A DNA stretch of 64,000 nt from Sipunculus nudus. Taxonomy: Eukaryota; Annelida; Sipuncula; Golfingiida; Sipunculidae. The stretch spans positions 31,280,956 to 31,344,955 of the forward strand of contig CM049318.1 in NCBI GenBank assembly GCA_026874595.1, written 5' to 3'. Shown in pieces: positions 53,443-64,000 of this stretch. Every line of letters begins with the position of its first letter. Position 1 is the stretch's first letter. The notes under the pieces were generated by a model. That model saw nothing but the letters and a program-made list of their open reading frames with translations, had not been told where the DNA came from and did not search any database. The position numbers and the translations under genes are program-made.

Positions 53443-53603
53443 AAACGCGGAATGTTGTCATATGATTTCATACCCCGGACGTGTTATCGGAACCTGCAGG
53501 TACCGTACACGTTTGTACATATACAAACATATATCCGTCATGCCACCCGCTGTTCTGGTGATACACGGGGCACGTACAATAACAAACACACATGGGTATC
53601 AAA

Positions 53604-53652
53604 GGGGGGGGGGGGAGGTGCTGGTTGCTGAGGAGACGGTACGTATATAAAA
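53604..53652 (+). promoter_or_regulatory. 12-G run and TATATAAAA box of copy 3
   Basis: Twelve consecutive G at 53604-53615 are followed by ACGTATATAAAACG (about 53641-53654), 30 bases before ATG 53683. The G-run-then-TATA layout repeats that at 2897-2938. Confidence 0.65.
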
Positions 53653-53682
53653 CGGCGTTCCAGGCACAGCCGTTCAGACAAG

Positions 53683-54912
53683 ATGGGGAATACATGTGGA
53701 GACCGATGCAGTTCCCCGGAGATCCCGAGTCCTGACGCAGGTCGGCCCCGCAACCCGGGGAGATACGAACCGTCAGACGGGATGTACTTTCAGGACAGGT
53801 TGCGAGAGATGGGATTGCAATGGCGAGAACGCATACTTGTGAGAGCGTGCCAGAAATGTCAAACATCTCCGGGCATTACAGTCCCCGACGACCGTGTCAC
53901 ATTCAAGTGGTACTGCCCCACGTGTGACGAGACGGAACTGACGGAACAGTTCGCAAAGGTTATAACATATCAAGTAGGGCAGGGCAAATGTTTCAAATGG
54001 AGGCCGTGGGCCGTCCGAGGCGATACTGTAATTTTGGAACAAGGCACAGAGCACGTACACGTCGGAGGTTGGGTTTTCGTGTGGAAAAAACTTGCCAAAT
54101 ATTTAGACCTGTTACTCAATGAGGCCCTAAAAGTAGGCGGCAGTGTTACAGGCTGGATATACGACATTGATGAGGGACTTGGTGAATCTGTGCATATCAC
54201 AATGGACACATTTGGAACAGTCTCGTTCCACGCGCGCTTAGACAAGAACAACGAATCATTTAAGGGAGACGTTGTGGTTGACCACGAAACCGCGATCTCC
54301 CTGAAAACAGTGGAACTGTGCCAGCTTCTGGATAACGTGATATCCGATTACCAGAAAGTATGCTTTATCTGCACGCCATGGAGGCCTCCTGCTGTGTCTT
54401 GTGAACACAAGATGGTAGGAGAACAGGCAGTGCGACAGGCGAAGACGGGTACCCGTGAAAGTTACGAATGTGAGACAGAAAGTCACAATGTGTTAAACGT
54501 GCCGGGTATGCTAGTCATGTTTGAGGACGAATTTCTGAGTAGCAATCTCAACGCTTTGCTGTTGATTGCTCAACGAGAAAACCGCAGCGTCACCGCAATG
54601 TTTCTCTATGAACGGTGGGTTTGTGACGATGACCATGTTTTGCACTTGTCAATGCATCCTGATGGGACAGTCACGTTTTACGGGTCTTTAAAACATGTTG
54701 ATGTCGGAGCCTGCGGGTACGTTGCTAAGATACAAACCGACACTGCGACAACGATATCGTTGGCGGCTTGGCAGGTTTCAAAGTTGCTTGGGTACATTAT
54801 CGAAGACTACCCACTCAGGGACCTGTCTGGCACCATGTGCACTTACTCCCCGTTTGTTCGCAGGCAAGACTCTGGACGAAGAAAAACAGGAACGGGTGGC
54901 ATAGGGACATAA
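53683..54912 (+). CDS. Zinc-ribbon duplicated-module protein, copy 3, 409 aa
   Basis: The third tandem paralogue. The first half keeps the zinc pair (CQKC ... YCPTC) and the 'GTVSFHARLDKNN', 'AISLKTVELCQLLDNVI' end. The second half has lost its zinc-ribbon part and retains only the 'NVPGMLVMFEDEFLSSNLNALL' to 'TISLAAWQVSKLLGYII' module, which explains the shorter length. The opening residues also differ from copies 1 and 2. A basic, Gly-rich tail ends the protein. Function unknown. Confidence 0.72.
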   Translation: MGNTCGDRCSSPEIPSPDAGRPRNPGRYEPSDGMYFQDRLREMGLQWRERILVRACQKCQTSPGITVPDDRVTFKWYCPTCDETELTEQFAKVITYQVGQGKCFKWRPWAVRGDTVILEQGTEHVHVGGWVFVWKKLAKYLDLLLNEALKVGGSVTGWIYDIDEGLGESVHITMDTFGTVSFHARLDKNNESFKGDVVVDHETAISLKTVELCQLLDNVISDYQKVCFICTPWRPPAVSCEHKMVGEQAVRQAKTGTRESYECETESHNVLNVPGMLVMFEDEFLSSNLNALLLIAQRENRSVTAMFLYERWVCDDDHVLHLSMHPDGTVTFYGSLKHVDVGACGYVAKIQTDTATTISLAAWQVSKLLGYIIEDYPLRDLSGTMCTYSPFVRRQDSGRRKTGTGGIGT

Positions 54913-54924
54913 AACATGTATAAC

Positions 54925-54997
54925 GTCCCTGGGTGGGTTCGAACCACCAACCTCCCGATTAACAGCCGGACGCGCTAACCGATTGCGCCACAGGGAC
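54925..54997 (-). tRNA. tRNA-Asn (anticodon GTT)
   Basis: A regular 73-base cloverleaf on the minus strand. The acceptor GTCCCTG pairs with CAGGGAC, the anticodon stem-loop CCGGC-TGTTAAT-CGG carries GTT, and the T arm has TTCGAAC. It lies 12 bases after the stop of copy 3, on the opposite strand. No intron, no encoded CCA. Confidence 0.93.
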
Positions 54998-55076
54998 TAC
55001 ATGCTTTTTGTACATGAGTTTCTTCTGTTATCATGAACAGGTACTATTCCTTGATTTGATTGGCTGATGGAAAGTG

Positions 55077-55102
55077 TGACGTCACAGACGATCTTTATAA
55101 AT
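55077..55102 (+). promoter_or_regulatory. CRE with TATAAA
   Basis: TGACGTCA (55077-55084) followed by TTATAAATG (about 55095), preceded by an inverted CCAAT (GATTGGCTG). It is a relaxed relative of the CRE/TATA cassettes, about 175 bases before the FG-repeat gene. Confidence 0.45.
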
Positions 55103-55211
55103 GCCTTAAATCCCAGTAATACATGTTGTTTTCTTTAAAATCTGTTTATCAAATATTGGGTTCATGTGACACCAAACTATTTGTCAATACCGATCACGTG
55201 CCTGCGTAAGA

Positions 55212-55222
55212 AATATATAATA
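55212..55222 (+). promoter_or_regulatory. TATATAATA box of the FG-repeat gene
   Basis: AATATATAATAATGG lies about 45 bases before the ATG at 55259, the closest TATA to the start. Confidence 0.55.
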
Positions 55223-55258
55223 ATGGTGCGTTTGTCTACAGTCTAGACAGTTGGCAAC

Positions 55259-56227
55259 ATGATGGCAAACGATACTCAAGAGCACAACGTGGCCGTGCCA
55301 CAAGAAACGACGTTACACATGGTCGTTAATGCAGGACTGTCATCGTTTTATTATACAATGGAGGATTGTTATTACAAGGCTAAATACATGAAATGGCTAT
55401 CTTGCGATGACCAGTTCTTCGTGTTTCTCGTATACGCCGAGCCCCGCCACATGCCAGATGTTATTGTACCCGTGAGTAATGGAGGTGACAAACCTTTGGT
55501 TGGGACACTCGCCGTGAGGTACAACTACCAAGACGAACGGATACTCGTGTGCAATAACACAACTGTGGCTGACATGGTCCGAGCCGCCCGAAAAGACACC
55601 AGCACCCAAGAGTTAATCAAAGCACGCTTGATCGCACTACTGCCACAAAAACTGTGCCAAAAGCGTAACGTGGAAATGAGGATTTTAGATGGGGATGGAT
55701 TCAGTCAGTTCCCCGTGGATGGACAATACATCGGAAACATTTGCGTGGCGATGAGACTGGATAAAAAACCAGGGGTAGCTGATAGCCCGGCACGCGTACC
55801 TGAAAATAAACCAGAGACTACGCCTGCATTTAACTTCGCTAGTGATGGTAAATCTACGGCGGGATTTTCGTTTGGTCAGAATGCGTCCTTTGGTAATGCA
55901 AATTCCACCTGGGGTACACCTATCAACACTGAAGCGACACGCAACACATCATCGAACGCAGGTGCCACATTGGGTACATCATCTAACGCAGCTGTGACGT
56001 TCCCTTCATTGGTATTTGGTTCACCACAAACTTCACGTCCAATATTCAGTCAGCCTTTCAACGCGAGTACGGTATTTGGTTCACCACAAACGTCACGTCC
56101 GATATTCAGTCAGCCTTTCAACGCGAGTACGACTTTCGTTTCGCCATTTAACAAGACTGTCACCACGACGTCTTCTAACTCGTCAGCTGGTTTATTCAGC
56201 AATCCATCCAAAATTCTCTTTCGTTAA
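55259..56227 (+). CDS. FG-repeat protein resembling a nucleoporin tail
   Basis: A 322-aa protein; two consecutive ATG codons start it. Residues about 15-175 form a globular alpha/beta domain of unknown family. From about 195 the sequence becomes Ser/Thr/Asn-rich with FG and related Phe motifs (FSFGQ, ASFGN, VFGS twice, then FSQPF and FVSPF), the composition of FG-nucleoporins. A 19-residue FGSPQTSRP...NAST unit is duplicated exactly. FG-nucleoporin tails bind transport receptors and line the nuclear pore. A role in docking at pores or binding import/export factors is inferred from this mimicry. No transmembrane segment. Confidence 0.75.
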   Translation: MMANDTQEHNVAVPQETTLHMVVNAGLSSFYYTMEDCYYKAKYMKWLSCDDQFFVFLVYAEPRHMPDVIVPVSNGGDKPLVGTLAVRYNYQDERILVCNNTTVADMVRAARKDTSTQELIKARLIALLPQKLCQKRNVEMRILDGDGFSQFPVDGQYIGNICVAMRLDKKPGVADSPARVPENKPETTPAFNFASDGKSTAGFSFGQNASFGNANSTWGTPINTEATRNTSSNAGATLGTSSNAAVTFPSLVFGSPQTSRPIFSQPFNASTVFGSPQTSRPIFSQPFNASTTFVSPFNKTVTTTSSNSSAGLFSNPSKILFR

Positions 56228-56285
56228 ACTGGTGCGTGTGATACCACGTTTCCTGTCTGTGCTGGAATTGCGTCATCAACAAAAG

Positions 56286-56294
56286 GTATAAATA
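56286..56294 (+). promoter_or_regulatory. TATAAATA box of the 61-aa ORF
   Basis: GGTATAAATAG lies about 63 bases before ATG 56349, a normal distance for this window. Confidence 0.5.
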
Positions 56295-56348
56295 GATAAA
56301 TAACATTTTATATATAACAATATAAAGACACACTGAAGAGTAAACGTC

Positions 56349-56534
56349 ATGTCAATCACAGACATGGTCGACAACAGAATAGTCCGTGGTGCTGTATACG
56401 TCCTTCGCGCCGCCATACAAGAACTGCACGAAATAGGTGACGCTATCGCTTTACGCATCCATGAGGTATACGATAATTTTTATAACCTTTTCGACCAACC
56501 TGTTTTCAACAGAAGCGCACAGGACTATTCATGA
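56349..56534 (+). CDS. Small helical protein, 61 aa
   Basis: A short frame with a well-placed TATA box and an ACGTCATG start. The product is predicted to be one or two amphipathic helices ('YVLRAAIQELHEIGDAIALRIHEVYDNFYNLF') without Cys. It is the last likely gene of the rightward block. Its size makes the call tentative. Confidence 0.45.
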   Translation: MSITDMVDNRIVRGAVYVLRAAIQELHEIGDAIALRIHEVYDNFYNLFDQPVFNRSAQDYS

Positions 56535-58089
56535 TTAGTATTCAGGCATTTGGTGCGGGACATACGGTGAGGATATAAAAAAAGGGAATTGGTCTGAATA
56601 GCCCGGAAAGGGATCATTTGTTCCTTTATGCATCATGGGAACAACATATTTGGAGACAGTGATACAGACAGCGACACAGAATTGTGATGACGCAGGGAGG
56701 ATTAATGTAACACGTGTTACACATGTTGCTAATGTGATTGTAGAAACTGAAGCTGTACAATATATGCATATTCATATATATATACGTGTCATATATACGT
56801 GTTTATGGATCATATATCTTTGATTAATACTGATACATTTAAAGGTGTCATTGTTTGGACGTTGTGAAATGTGAAAACGTAGATAGATCTGGTTGACATG
56901 TTATTTTTTACTGTTTATGTTTTGACATATACATGAATGTATTGTTGATTACTGGACCAAAAAAAGTGGATCCCTTGTACTGTATCATAACACAATACAA
57001 TATGGTATCCATGCAAACATGTGTCGTGTTATATGTATCAATAAAACGAAATTGACATGGTTCAACGTCATGATTATATGGCATGCATGGTGTTGTGCGT
57101 TTGTAAATATTCAAAACAAGTATGTGTTCTGTGACGCGACTGTGCATCGTCGGGTAAACAAGGATTTTTTGACATATGTGTCAGCGTTATCCAAACAACG
57201 ACCTTGAAAACCCCTGCGCCTGACCTGTTTGTTCACCGGAATCTCAGACATGACGGAGTATGAGCCGTCTCGTTGAGTCACGGAAATGTAAGGAATGAAA
57301 ACAGATGACGGACTGATTGTTGCCTATTTAAAGAACTGACGCCCCCATATTAATGTACCTTAACCAACACGTTGGTCAGGTTGCACAGATAGCGGAAATA
57401 CGTCCGTCTGTACAATGATTAGAAAGATTTGCAAGACGTATAGAATATACCTATCCTACGAAATATCTACACGTTAGGGGAGCGAGTATAGGCACATTGT
57501 AGGACGTTTTATACTGGTACGAGTGGGGGAGGGTAGGTATTTTACAATCCCGTACGAAGAACATTCCGGATATGTGATATTCCGAGCACACGCGCGGGCT
57601 ATTATAATAGTTCGACTGATATGGGCTAGCACTAAACAGTAACCGAGCTACATGTATTATATTAGAGGAATATGCAAGCAAATGGATAGGGTACGTTGAC
57701 ACATATCAGACGTCATGGGGTGCACAGATTATGTGCAAAACATTCATGTCATACACGTGCAGTAGAGAAGATATTTAGAGGTGGATGAAATAATATACAT
57801 TTATCACACCGTCCAAAACCAAATCACAGGCGTGATATGACTTTGTGAGCTTCGATATGACACGACCGGAACATGTATATTTTCTCATGTTCACAAACAT
57901 GACAGGTATGGAGAGAAAGAACAAACTGTAGGTTTCTATCAATTGTGTAACTTTCAGAGCGATTGTTGATACGTTGTGGCCTGTTGGACGACATATATCA
58001 CAAATACTAAGATGGAAACATTGATAGCTGACAATAACCGACAAACAGACAGATATACTGACAAAGGTGCACAAGATGGAGACATTATG

Positions 58090-58790
58090 GCTTAACCAGG
58101 GTACGGGAAAGACACGGCGGAAGAAAATAAGCTATAGTTTATGTAATTGAGGTTTATAGTATTGAAGATATGGCCAAAAGAAGATATCTTAAGGGAGGCT
58201 CGAATGCAGCGACACCTAGCGGCCATATCCGGAAAATGGAAAATACGTTTCGATATATAATTACCAGACATAGGATGTATAAGTTTCAAAAGGGTTCCTG
58301 CAAAACTGTGGACTGTAAATGGCATTATGTAGGACGCAAGAACCAGCAAGCAGAAGAAATTGAGTAGACTGACAAACAGACGGACAGACTGACAATGTGA
58401 CACAAGATTGAGACCAGATGACCAACTCAGGTTACGGAGAAGACTCGGTGAAAGAAAATAAGCCATAATTTATGTAATTGAGGTTTATAGTATTGAAGAT
58501 ATGGCCAAAAGAAGATATCTTAAGGGAGGCTCGAATGCAGCGACACCTAGCGGCCATATCCGGAAAATGGTCGACAGATTTCGAGATATTAGTACCAGAC
58601 ATAAGATGTATAAGTTTCAAACGGATTCCTGCAAACCTGTTGACTGTAAATTGCGTTATGTAGGACTCAAGAACCAGCAAGCAGATGAAATTGAGTAGAC
58701 TGACAAACAGACGGACAGACTGACAATGTGACACAAGATTGAGACCAGATGACCAACTCAGGTTACGGAGAAGCCTCAGAGAAAAAAAAT
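58090..58790. repeat. Tandem duplication of about 330 bases
   Basis: Two closely similar copies (about 58090-58425 and 58426-58757) and the start of a third. Landmarks are TTATGTAATTGAGGTTTATA and GCGACACCTAGCGGCCATAT. Both copies keep a 65-aa frame on the plus strand and an overlapping one on the minus strand, which is expected from recent duplication alone. Confidence 0.85.
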
Positions 58791-59641
58791 AGAGCCTCTG
58801 TCTGTGACGATAGGTCTAATATTGATGAAGTTATGACGGAAATAACCTTTCGGTGTTTTACAATGACCTTGACCTTGTCTCTTGGTATATCACATACAAA
58901 GGACTATCAGCGGCCATCAGGTTTGCTTGTCGACCATTTGAGAACATTTGCAAGCCAATATTACATAACTGTCTAAAGAAATAATTTAATTTGATAATCC
59001 AAAGTAATTCCTCCAGCACACACCAGATGGCAGCAATATATACTCTTTTAACGGTTACAGTTAAATTCGACATTTCAACTGGCTATAACTATTTTAATCC
59101 AATTTGTAACCACAAAATAATTCATTATGAATATTAGAAGATACTGTTAATCTTCAAAACTTGTTTAGCATGAGAATAATGTGTATTCATTTTGAAATAC
59201 GGTTATATTAAATATCTCCAGCATTTTTTTAAAGAGAACTGAATTTTTACACATAATCTGTGATATAGTCAAATAATTATTCATATAAATACATTCAGAT
59301 TGTTAGCTTGCCTAGAATATCTATATGTTTGTACGTTCGGTGCACGCCAATGTATGCGTGTGTACAAATCGATGTTATCAACCGCTTGGTTTCCTGTCAG
59401 TGAAGCTCGGGTTTAACAGAGCATAACAAAACACATCCTGAATATCAGCACAAAAGCGTTGGATGTGTCTTTTACCAGTTAGTTGTACACATATCACAAA
59501 ATTGCCCATTTTCAGGCCAATGCAGGTGCGTACAGTTTCTGATATATATATTATGAGAATTTATGACTGAACACGGAAGTGTTCATTGCAAGTGACAAAA
59601 TGGATTGATGGCAAATATACAAGACCAAATCGTAACACAGG

Positions 59642-59642
<1 letters not shown>

Positions 59643-59676
<34 letters not shown>
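59643..59676. repeat. (TA)n microsatellite
   Basis: A pure TA alternation of about 34 bases, with a second AT-rich run at about 59790. Confidence 0.85.
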
Positions 59677-59680
<4 letters not shown>

Positions 59681-61855
59681 AATAACCCAAATTATCACAT
59701 TACACGTAGAGCTCTCTCAATATAGGGTTGGAAAAAGGTCATATATATAAACAAACCCGTCATCATGTTATTTAAAGAAAAGTCACACATATATATATAT
59801 ATATGTGTGTATGTACATTGCATATGATCGTTCATCGGTTCCTCACAGGATCATATAATATGACTTCTGATTAAATACACTTATATTTTATTCTTCTAAT
59901 TCTCTCTCTCTTGTTGTCTGATATATTTCATGTATGAGCATCGTATACATGAATTAGGTGTTTCATGGTATATACACACCAGGGAATTTTATGCGAATAG
60001 ACTTTGGGGTAAAGATTAACACTTGCTGACACGACGAAGTTTGCATGACAATATATTAACAAGTTAAATGAAATGAAACAGGTGTTGGAGAACTCAGCTG
60101 TAGAAATTAAAACAGCTTGCATGGAGCGATAATAATTGGGCATTTCACTGTATACAAAAAACACTGTTTGGTAATATCAAGAAACGCCTACCTTTTGCCG
60201 AGCAGTTGACCAGCTGAATTCGATACGGAATTCTGTCTTCATATAACGTCAACTCAAGATGTGATCTGTGTATTTATAATAAACCAACCCGGAACAAGAA
60301 CGTTTCATATTTACTTCCTCTATGGTATTATTGTCACACAAATATTACTTTGATAAAATCTTTCCTCATTTGTAAATTGGTTGGAAATTTTATGACATCA
60401 TACTTCCGTGAAGTAATGCATTTATGAAACTTTCCCTTTCTATATTAATGTAACATTTTTACGAAACACTATACTGTCGAACAGACGGGAAATTTTATGA
60501 AACAAACCAGGATATTTTATTAAACAAACAAGGAAATTTATTGTGATGAACTAGGAAGTCATATTGACCAATGACCATTAATGGGGAATTTTGTATTGCA
60601 TCCCCGATATACCTAATACAATTAATAATAAGTTCCTTAAATGCTTAATTAATTTTTTTCATTGATATATCTTAGTCATTTCAGATTATACAATCAGATT
60701 AAAAGTAATAAGACAGTGTGCAACAGATGTATTGTTAATATATCATATATAATATTGTCTTCTGATATAATAGAAACTAATGATTTACCATTACTTTTGT
60801 TGAATTTTCACCTAAATATATATATACAAATATTGTTATTTTTTATTATTAATCATTAGTATATTTATACAAGGTAACTGAAACAGAAGTGATTCTGTTC
60901 TTCCACTAGGCCCTGTGAATGTAAAAATATGAAATACATTTACATTTAAAAACATCCGATCATATACACAAATCTATACACATTAAATCTGACAAACATA
61001 TGATGATTATAAAAGTATACATATTACGAACAACATTTATAGCATAAACACATCGCATTTATTGCGAAACCTCAAAGTAGAAAAATATATAATACTATAT
61101 TTAGTATAAATTGAGAGCTTAAAAAGACAGATTTGGCGATATGCTTAAAAGTGGCGAAAGAGTTTACTGATCTATCTCAAATATGGTAACATATTCTATA
61201 ACAACAGACCAGCATAAATACAAATTTGATTTATAATGTTCTGTCCTCGGCTTAAGAAGGGTCATTAAATTATTAGTTGTAGATCTAGTTGATTAATAAG
61301 GGTTTTTTGGCAAATGACATTCATTATCGCCTACCTGCAAGCCATGTTTGATGCAATAATGTATTCATAAGCAGGGCCGTAAAGTATTAATATCATTAAC
61401 GTTGATGTATACCATAAATTACCACACATGATTTTATGACAATCTGGTTAAACAAAGTATATTACAAATATCTGGGCTGAAGTTCTCTGCATGTTTTGTA
61501 AGGTCTTTCTTCTCATTACACATTCCCCCATCCCCCTCCCTGCACCCATGCAGCATATGCATCTGTACAATATGTGTAAAATAAATAGATTGATATAAAT
61601 GTCTAAACTCTTCGATTTTTCTTAATTTAAGAATTTATATAAGGACAGCTATGTAGGGAATCATTACTGTTGTTATGAATCGGTCACATATTAAATATAG
61701 AAATACTATTTTGGATTTACCTCAATAATATTAATAATGCCCAAAATTACACCATGTTACGTCGACAAAACAAATTCATAGTAAATTGTACGGTCATATT
61801 ATTTACAGTATGCTTTAATTTACAGCTGTGGTGATAACTATATATCAGACATTAT

Positions 61856-62190
61856 AAGGCCAAACAAAAAAGTAGTATGGTTCTCAAAATCTGTTTTTCA
61901 GAAATCATTGCGGGCGGGCGCTTTTCATTTTATTTTTCTGTTTGGTACGTTTCGATAAAAATATCAAATGATCAGGGAAAAGCATGAAAATAAGTTTTAT
62001 ACAGTTAAATCAGTAAAAGCGCTACAAAACAAATGAAAGAGTATGGTTTTATCCTGTCGAAAGAAATGTCGGAGCGGCAGCAACTCAAAATTGGAATGTT
62101 TTTATTGAAAATCAAAATAAAATATTTGATACAGGGGTTTAAACTTGATGCGAGTGCCTGAGAACCATACATTTTTATTGTTTTGGCCTA
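61856..62190. mobile_element. MITE-like element with about 30-base inverted ends
   Basis: The left end AAGGCCAAACAAAAAA continues to GTATGGTTCTCA. The right end read in reverse is TAGGCCAAAACAATAAAA continuing to GTATGGTTCTCA. The arms match over about 30 bases with a few indels and bound 335 bases without an ORF. Target duplication is unclear (TA-rich flanks). A non-autonomous DNA transposon is the simplest reading. Confidence 0.7.
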
Positions 62191-62739
62191 ACATACTCAT
62201 TTTCTTAAATGTCCAGTTAATAACTTTATAGTACTGATTTAATCTTTGAGCATTATCAGACAGGTTTATAAAGGACTACGGTCTTAATGAAATGATTATA
62301 AGTGAAAATAATCAGATTCATCCCTACAGAATAATTGAGCATATTCCACACACATCTAATAATGTGTATGTGTGTGTATTTGTGGTGCTTGTATACGCAT
62401 GATAGAACAACACATACGTCACTGTATATGACCGTCAGCTCCGCATCTAGGACAAATCTTCATTGTATTGTATTTGCCAGTCAAGCCAAGACGGTTACAC
62501 TATGCGTTATAGATGTTATCAACACTTCCTTGTTGTGATACAAGCCAAACTATTAATAGTTGACAGCTTGTGTTCGAAAAACCATGAAGGCTTTCAGCTG
62601 ATGTATGCTTTATAAATGGCCTCTGATAAGGATCTCTGATGTTGCACTTGATAACACTCTGAATGAACATATGAGTCACCGTGTACACCATGTTATTATA
62701 TTCTGACTGTATTTGCAATATTACACGATGTATTTCGGA

Positions 62740-62743
<4 letters not shown>

Positions 62744-62774
<31 letters not shown>

Positions 62775-62775
62775 C
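62744..62775. repeat. (TA)n microsatellite
   Basis: A pure TA alternation flanked by the TATAAATATATA sequence. Confidence 0.85.
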
Positions 62776-62884
62776 GAACACCACGAGTTTGTAAAGAGTC
62801 CATCATTTCATAAACTGACTGCTAAAATGGGCATATAACTAAAAAAATGCAAATGTGGAATTGTATCACCAACAATGGGTTATA

Positions 62885-63212
62885 GATGTTTCGTCCCCAG
62901 ATCTTTTTGTGCTCGCCTCTTTGTCCAACCACCTGTTTCTCCACAGGTCCGGTTCGCCCACAGGAATATTGTAACGGACGTTTCGTCCACAGTTCTTTTC
63001 GTCCACCGCAGATTCACGCGCTCTGTGTCCAGTATAAAATATTGCACGACTGACCAGGCAGTCGGATGTGCTAAACAAGTTAATGTGCTGGCTGTTTTAA
63101 TGCATCATGGTGATCTTTGTCTAAAGGTTCATCCGCAGCATTGTGAAATGTGATGCGGTTGTGATCAACGTCTGTGGTGCCTTTTCGTCCACAGGGACAT
63201 ATCGTCCACGCG
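62885..63212. repeat. Dispersed TTCGTCCACAG motif region
   Basis: Variants of TTTCGTCCACAG occur at about 62888, 62920, 62950, 62979, 62995, 63183 and 63203, separated by unrelated sequence of about 15-40 bases, with one longer gap. It looks like a decayed transposable or satellite element. No ORF. Confidence 0.55.
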
Positions 63213-63912
63213 CAACACTGATATATATCATGCCAGTTATTATCATTTCCCGGCAATATGATAGTTTTTTTACGATCACATGTATATCTAAAATACTGGT
63301 AGCTCTACGGCACTACTTTTGTTATGTCGTCCAAAGCTCATATATCGGCTTCGCTTACCGTCATTAAATAACTGCATATGTACGCTGGTGGGAGGTTAGG
63401 GCAAAAAGGTTTTGAGGCGTGTGGGGCGTTGTCCTACGTACAGTAACCATACAGGCGATGGTGATATTCCAGTATCATATTAAGCGGACGACATACAAGT
63501 CCACATACACGCACACATACAAACGTGTACCAAAACCGACAAAAAAACCACGAAGACAAGTAGATATAATCAGCACATCTTTTAATGTGGAAAACAAATA
63601 TATTGATTGATATAGGCGCATACTTAAAAACACCACTGGACAAACACATTATTGTATGGCCTGATATGCAAAAACATTGACTACAACAAGAACAAAAGCA
63701 CATGTAGTGAAAGGTAATCAAAAGCCAAACCACGTAATGTCCATGAAAAACATCCTTGCACGGAATATTATGAAAACGACTCCGACATTCAACCAGATTT
63801 ATTGGCGAGGGTCTGGTGTTTTGAAGAAACCGGGTCGCGATATACGGGACCAGCGATTGGTGCCGTTAACCTCTGCATACACGGACACCACGTACATTGT
63901 AGCCGGCACGGC

Positions 63913-64000
63913 ATGGACGAGGGCCGCAGAATTGGTGTAAACGATGTGGACATGTCTCTTGATCTGAGGCACCCACCTGTAGGTTGGATCGTAAACAGAG
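63913..64000 (+). CDS. Possible start of a gene cut by the right edge
   Basis: ATG 63913 opens a frame that runs to the window end (29 codons visible) with GC content higher than the region to its left. The visible residues include 'VDMSLDLRHPPVGWIV'. There is an in-frame stop shortly upstream, so this would be a true start or follow an intron. No family is recognisable from so little. Confidence 0.4.
   Translation, partial: MDEGRRIGVNDVDMSLDLRHPPVGWIVNR

Larger units (their letters stand above)
56535..63912. other. Gene-poor, repeat-bearing right region
   Basis: About 7.4 kb in which I support no protein gene. It becomes strongly AT-rich after 59 kb. It holds a 330-base tandem duplication, a MITE, TA microsatellites, and a stretch with repeated TTCGTCCAC motifs. 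Short frames such as 57019-57207 and 63677-63940 are possible but have no supporting context. Confidence 0.55.

Noticed and set aside
58170-58698. Pair of conserved 65-aa frames in the 330-base duplication
   Set aside because: The copies are recent duplicates, so frame conservation is not evidence of coding. The opposite strand is equally open.

Overview
This window reads as invertebrate nuclear-type DNA. Genes have TATA boxes, spliced leaders, GT-AG introns and AATAAA signals. Its gene content is virus-like: dense blocks of short co-oriented genes, several tandem paralogue families, and many death-fold (CARD) and RING proteins. One gene is a complete five-exon inhibitor of apoptosis (BIR-BIR-UBA-RING). 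Large nuclear dsDNA viruses of molluscs and other aquatic invertebrates carry BIR and RING families of this general kind. I see no polymerase, terminase, capsid or primase gene, so I cannot name a virus family. I also cannot decide between a free virus genome and a viral island integrated in a host chromosome. Two good tRNA genes and transposon debris (MITEs, LINE-like and pogo-like fragments) in the gene-poor parts favour a chromosomal or chromosome-derived setting.

Layout. 0.5-5.5 kb: a rightward array of CARD and CARD-RING genes, including a recent triplication with one frameshifted copy. 5.9-12.7 kb: an acidic repeat protein, a leftward CARD protein, the spliced IAP gene and a Cys-rich protein. 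13.4 kb: a small leftward RING protein. 13.7-22.4 kb: gene-poor and TE-bearing. 22.4-35.1 kb: a rightward block with a spliced 524-aa protein, four tandem acidic proteins with basic tails, small helical proteins and a CARD-like protein. 35.1-37.0 kb: a convergent gap with tRNA-Arg. 37.0-47.05 kb: a leftward block with a 653-aa RING protein, a retropepsin-like protein, a Cys-rich paralogue and four helical paralogues. 47.05-49.9 kb: a divergent intergenic hub with hairpin repeats, CRE/TATA elements, an ETS-site cluster and a tRNA-like gene. 49.9-56.5 kb: a rightward block with three paralogous zinc-ribbon proteins (the first broken), tRNA-Asn, an FG-repeat protein and a small ORF. 56.5-63.9 kb: gene-poor and TE-bearing. 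A new ORF starts at the right edge.

How the parts may work together (inference). The CARD-only, CARD-RING and BIR-UBA-RING proteins together look like a module for interfering with host death-fold signalling and ubiquitin-dependent apoptosis control. A CRE plus TATATAAGG promoter cassette occurs three times, and two copies sit upstream of arrays of short inverted repeats with conserved loops. These arrays, and a pair of precursor-microRNA-like hairpins at 39.4 kb, are the best candidates for an undescribed non-coding system.
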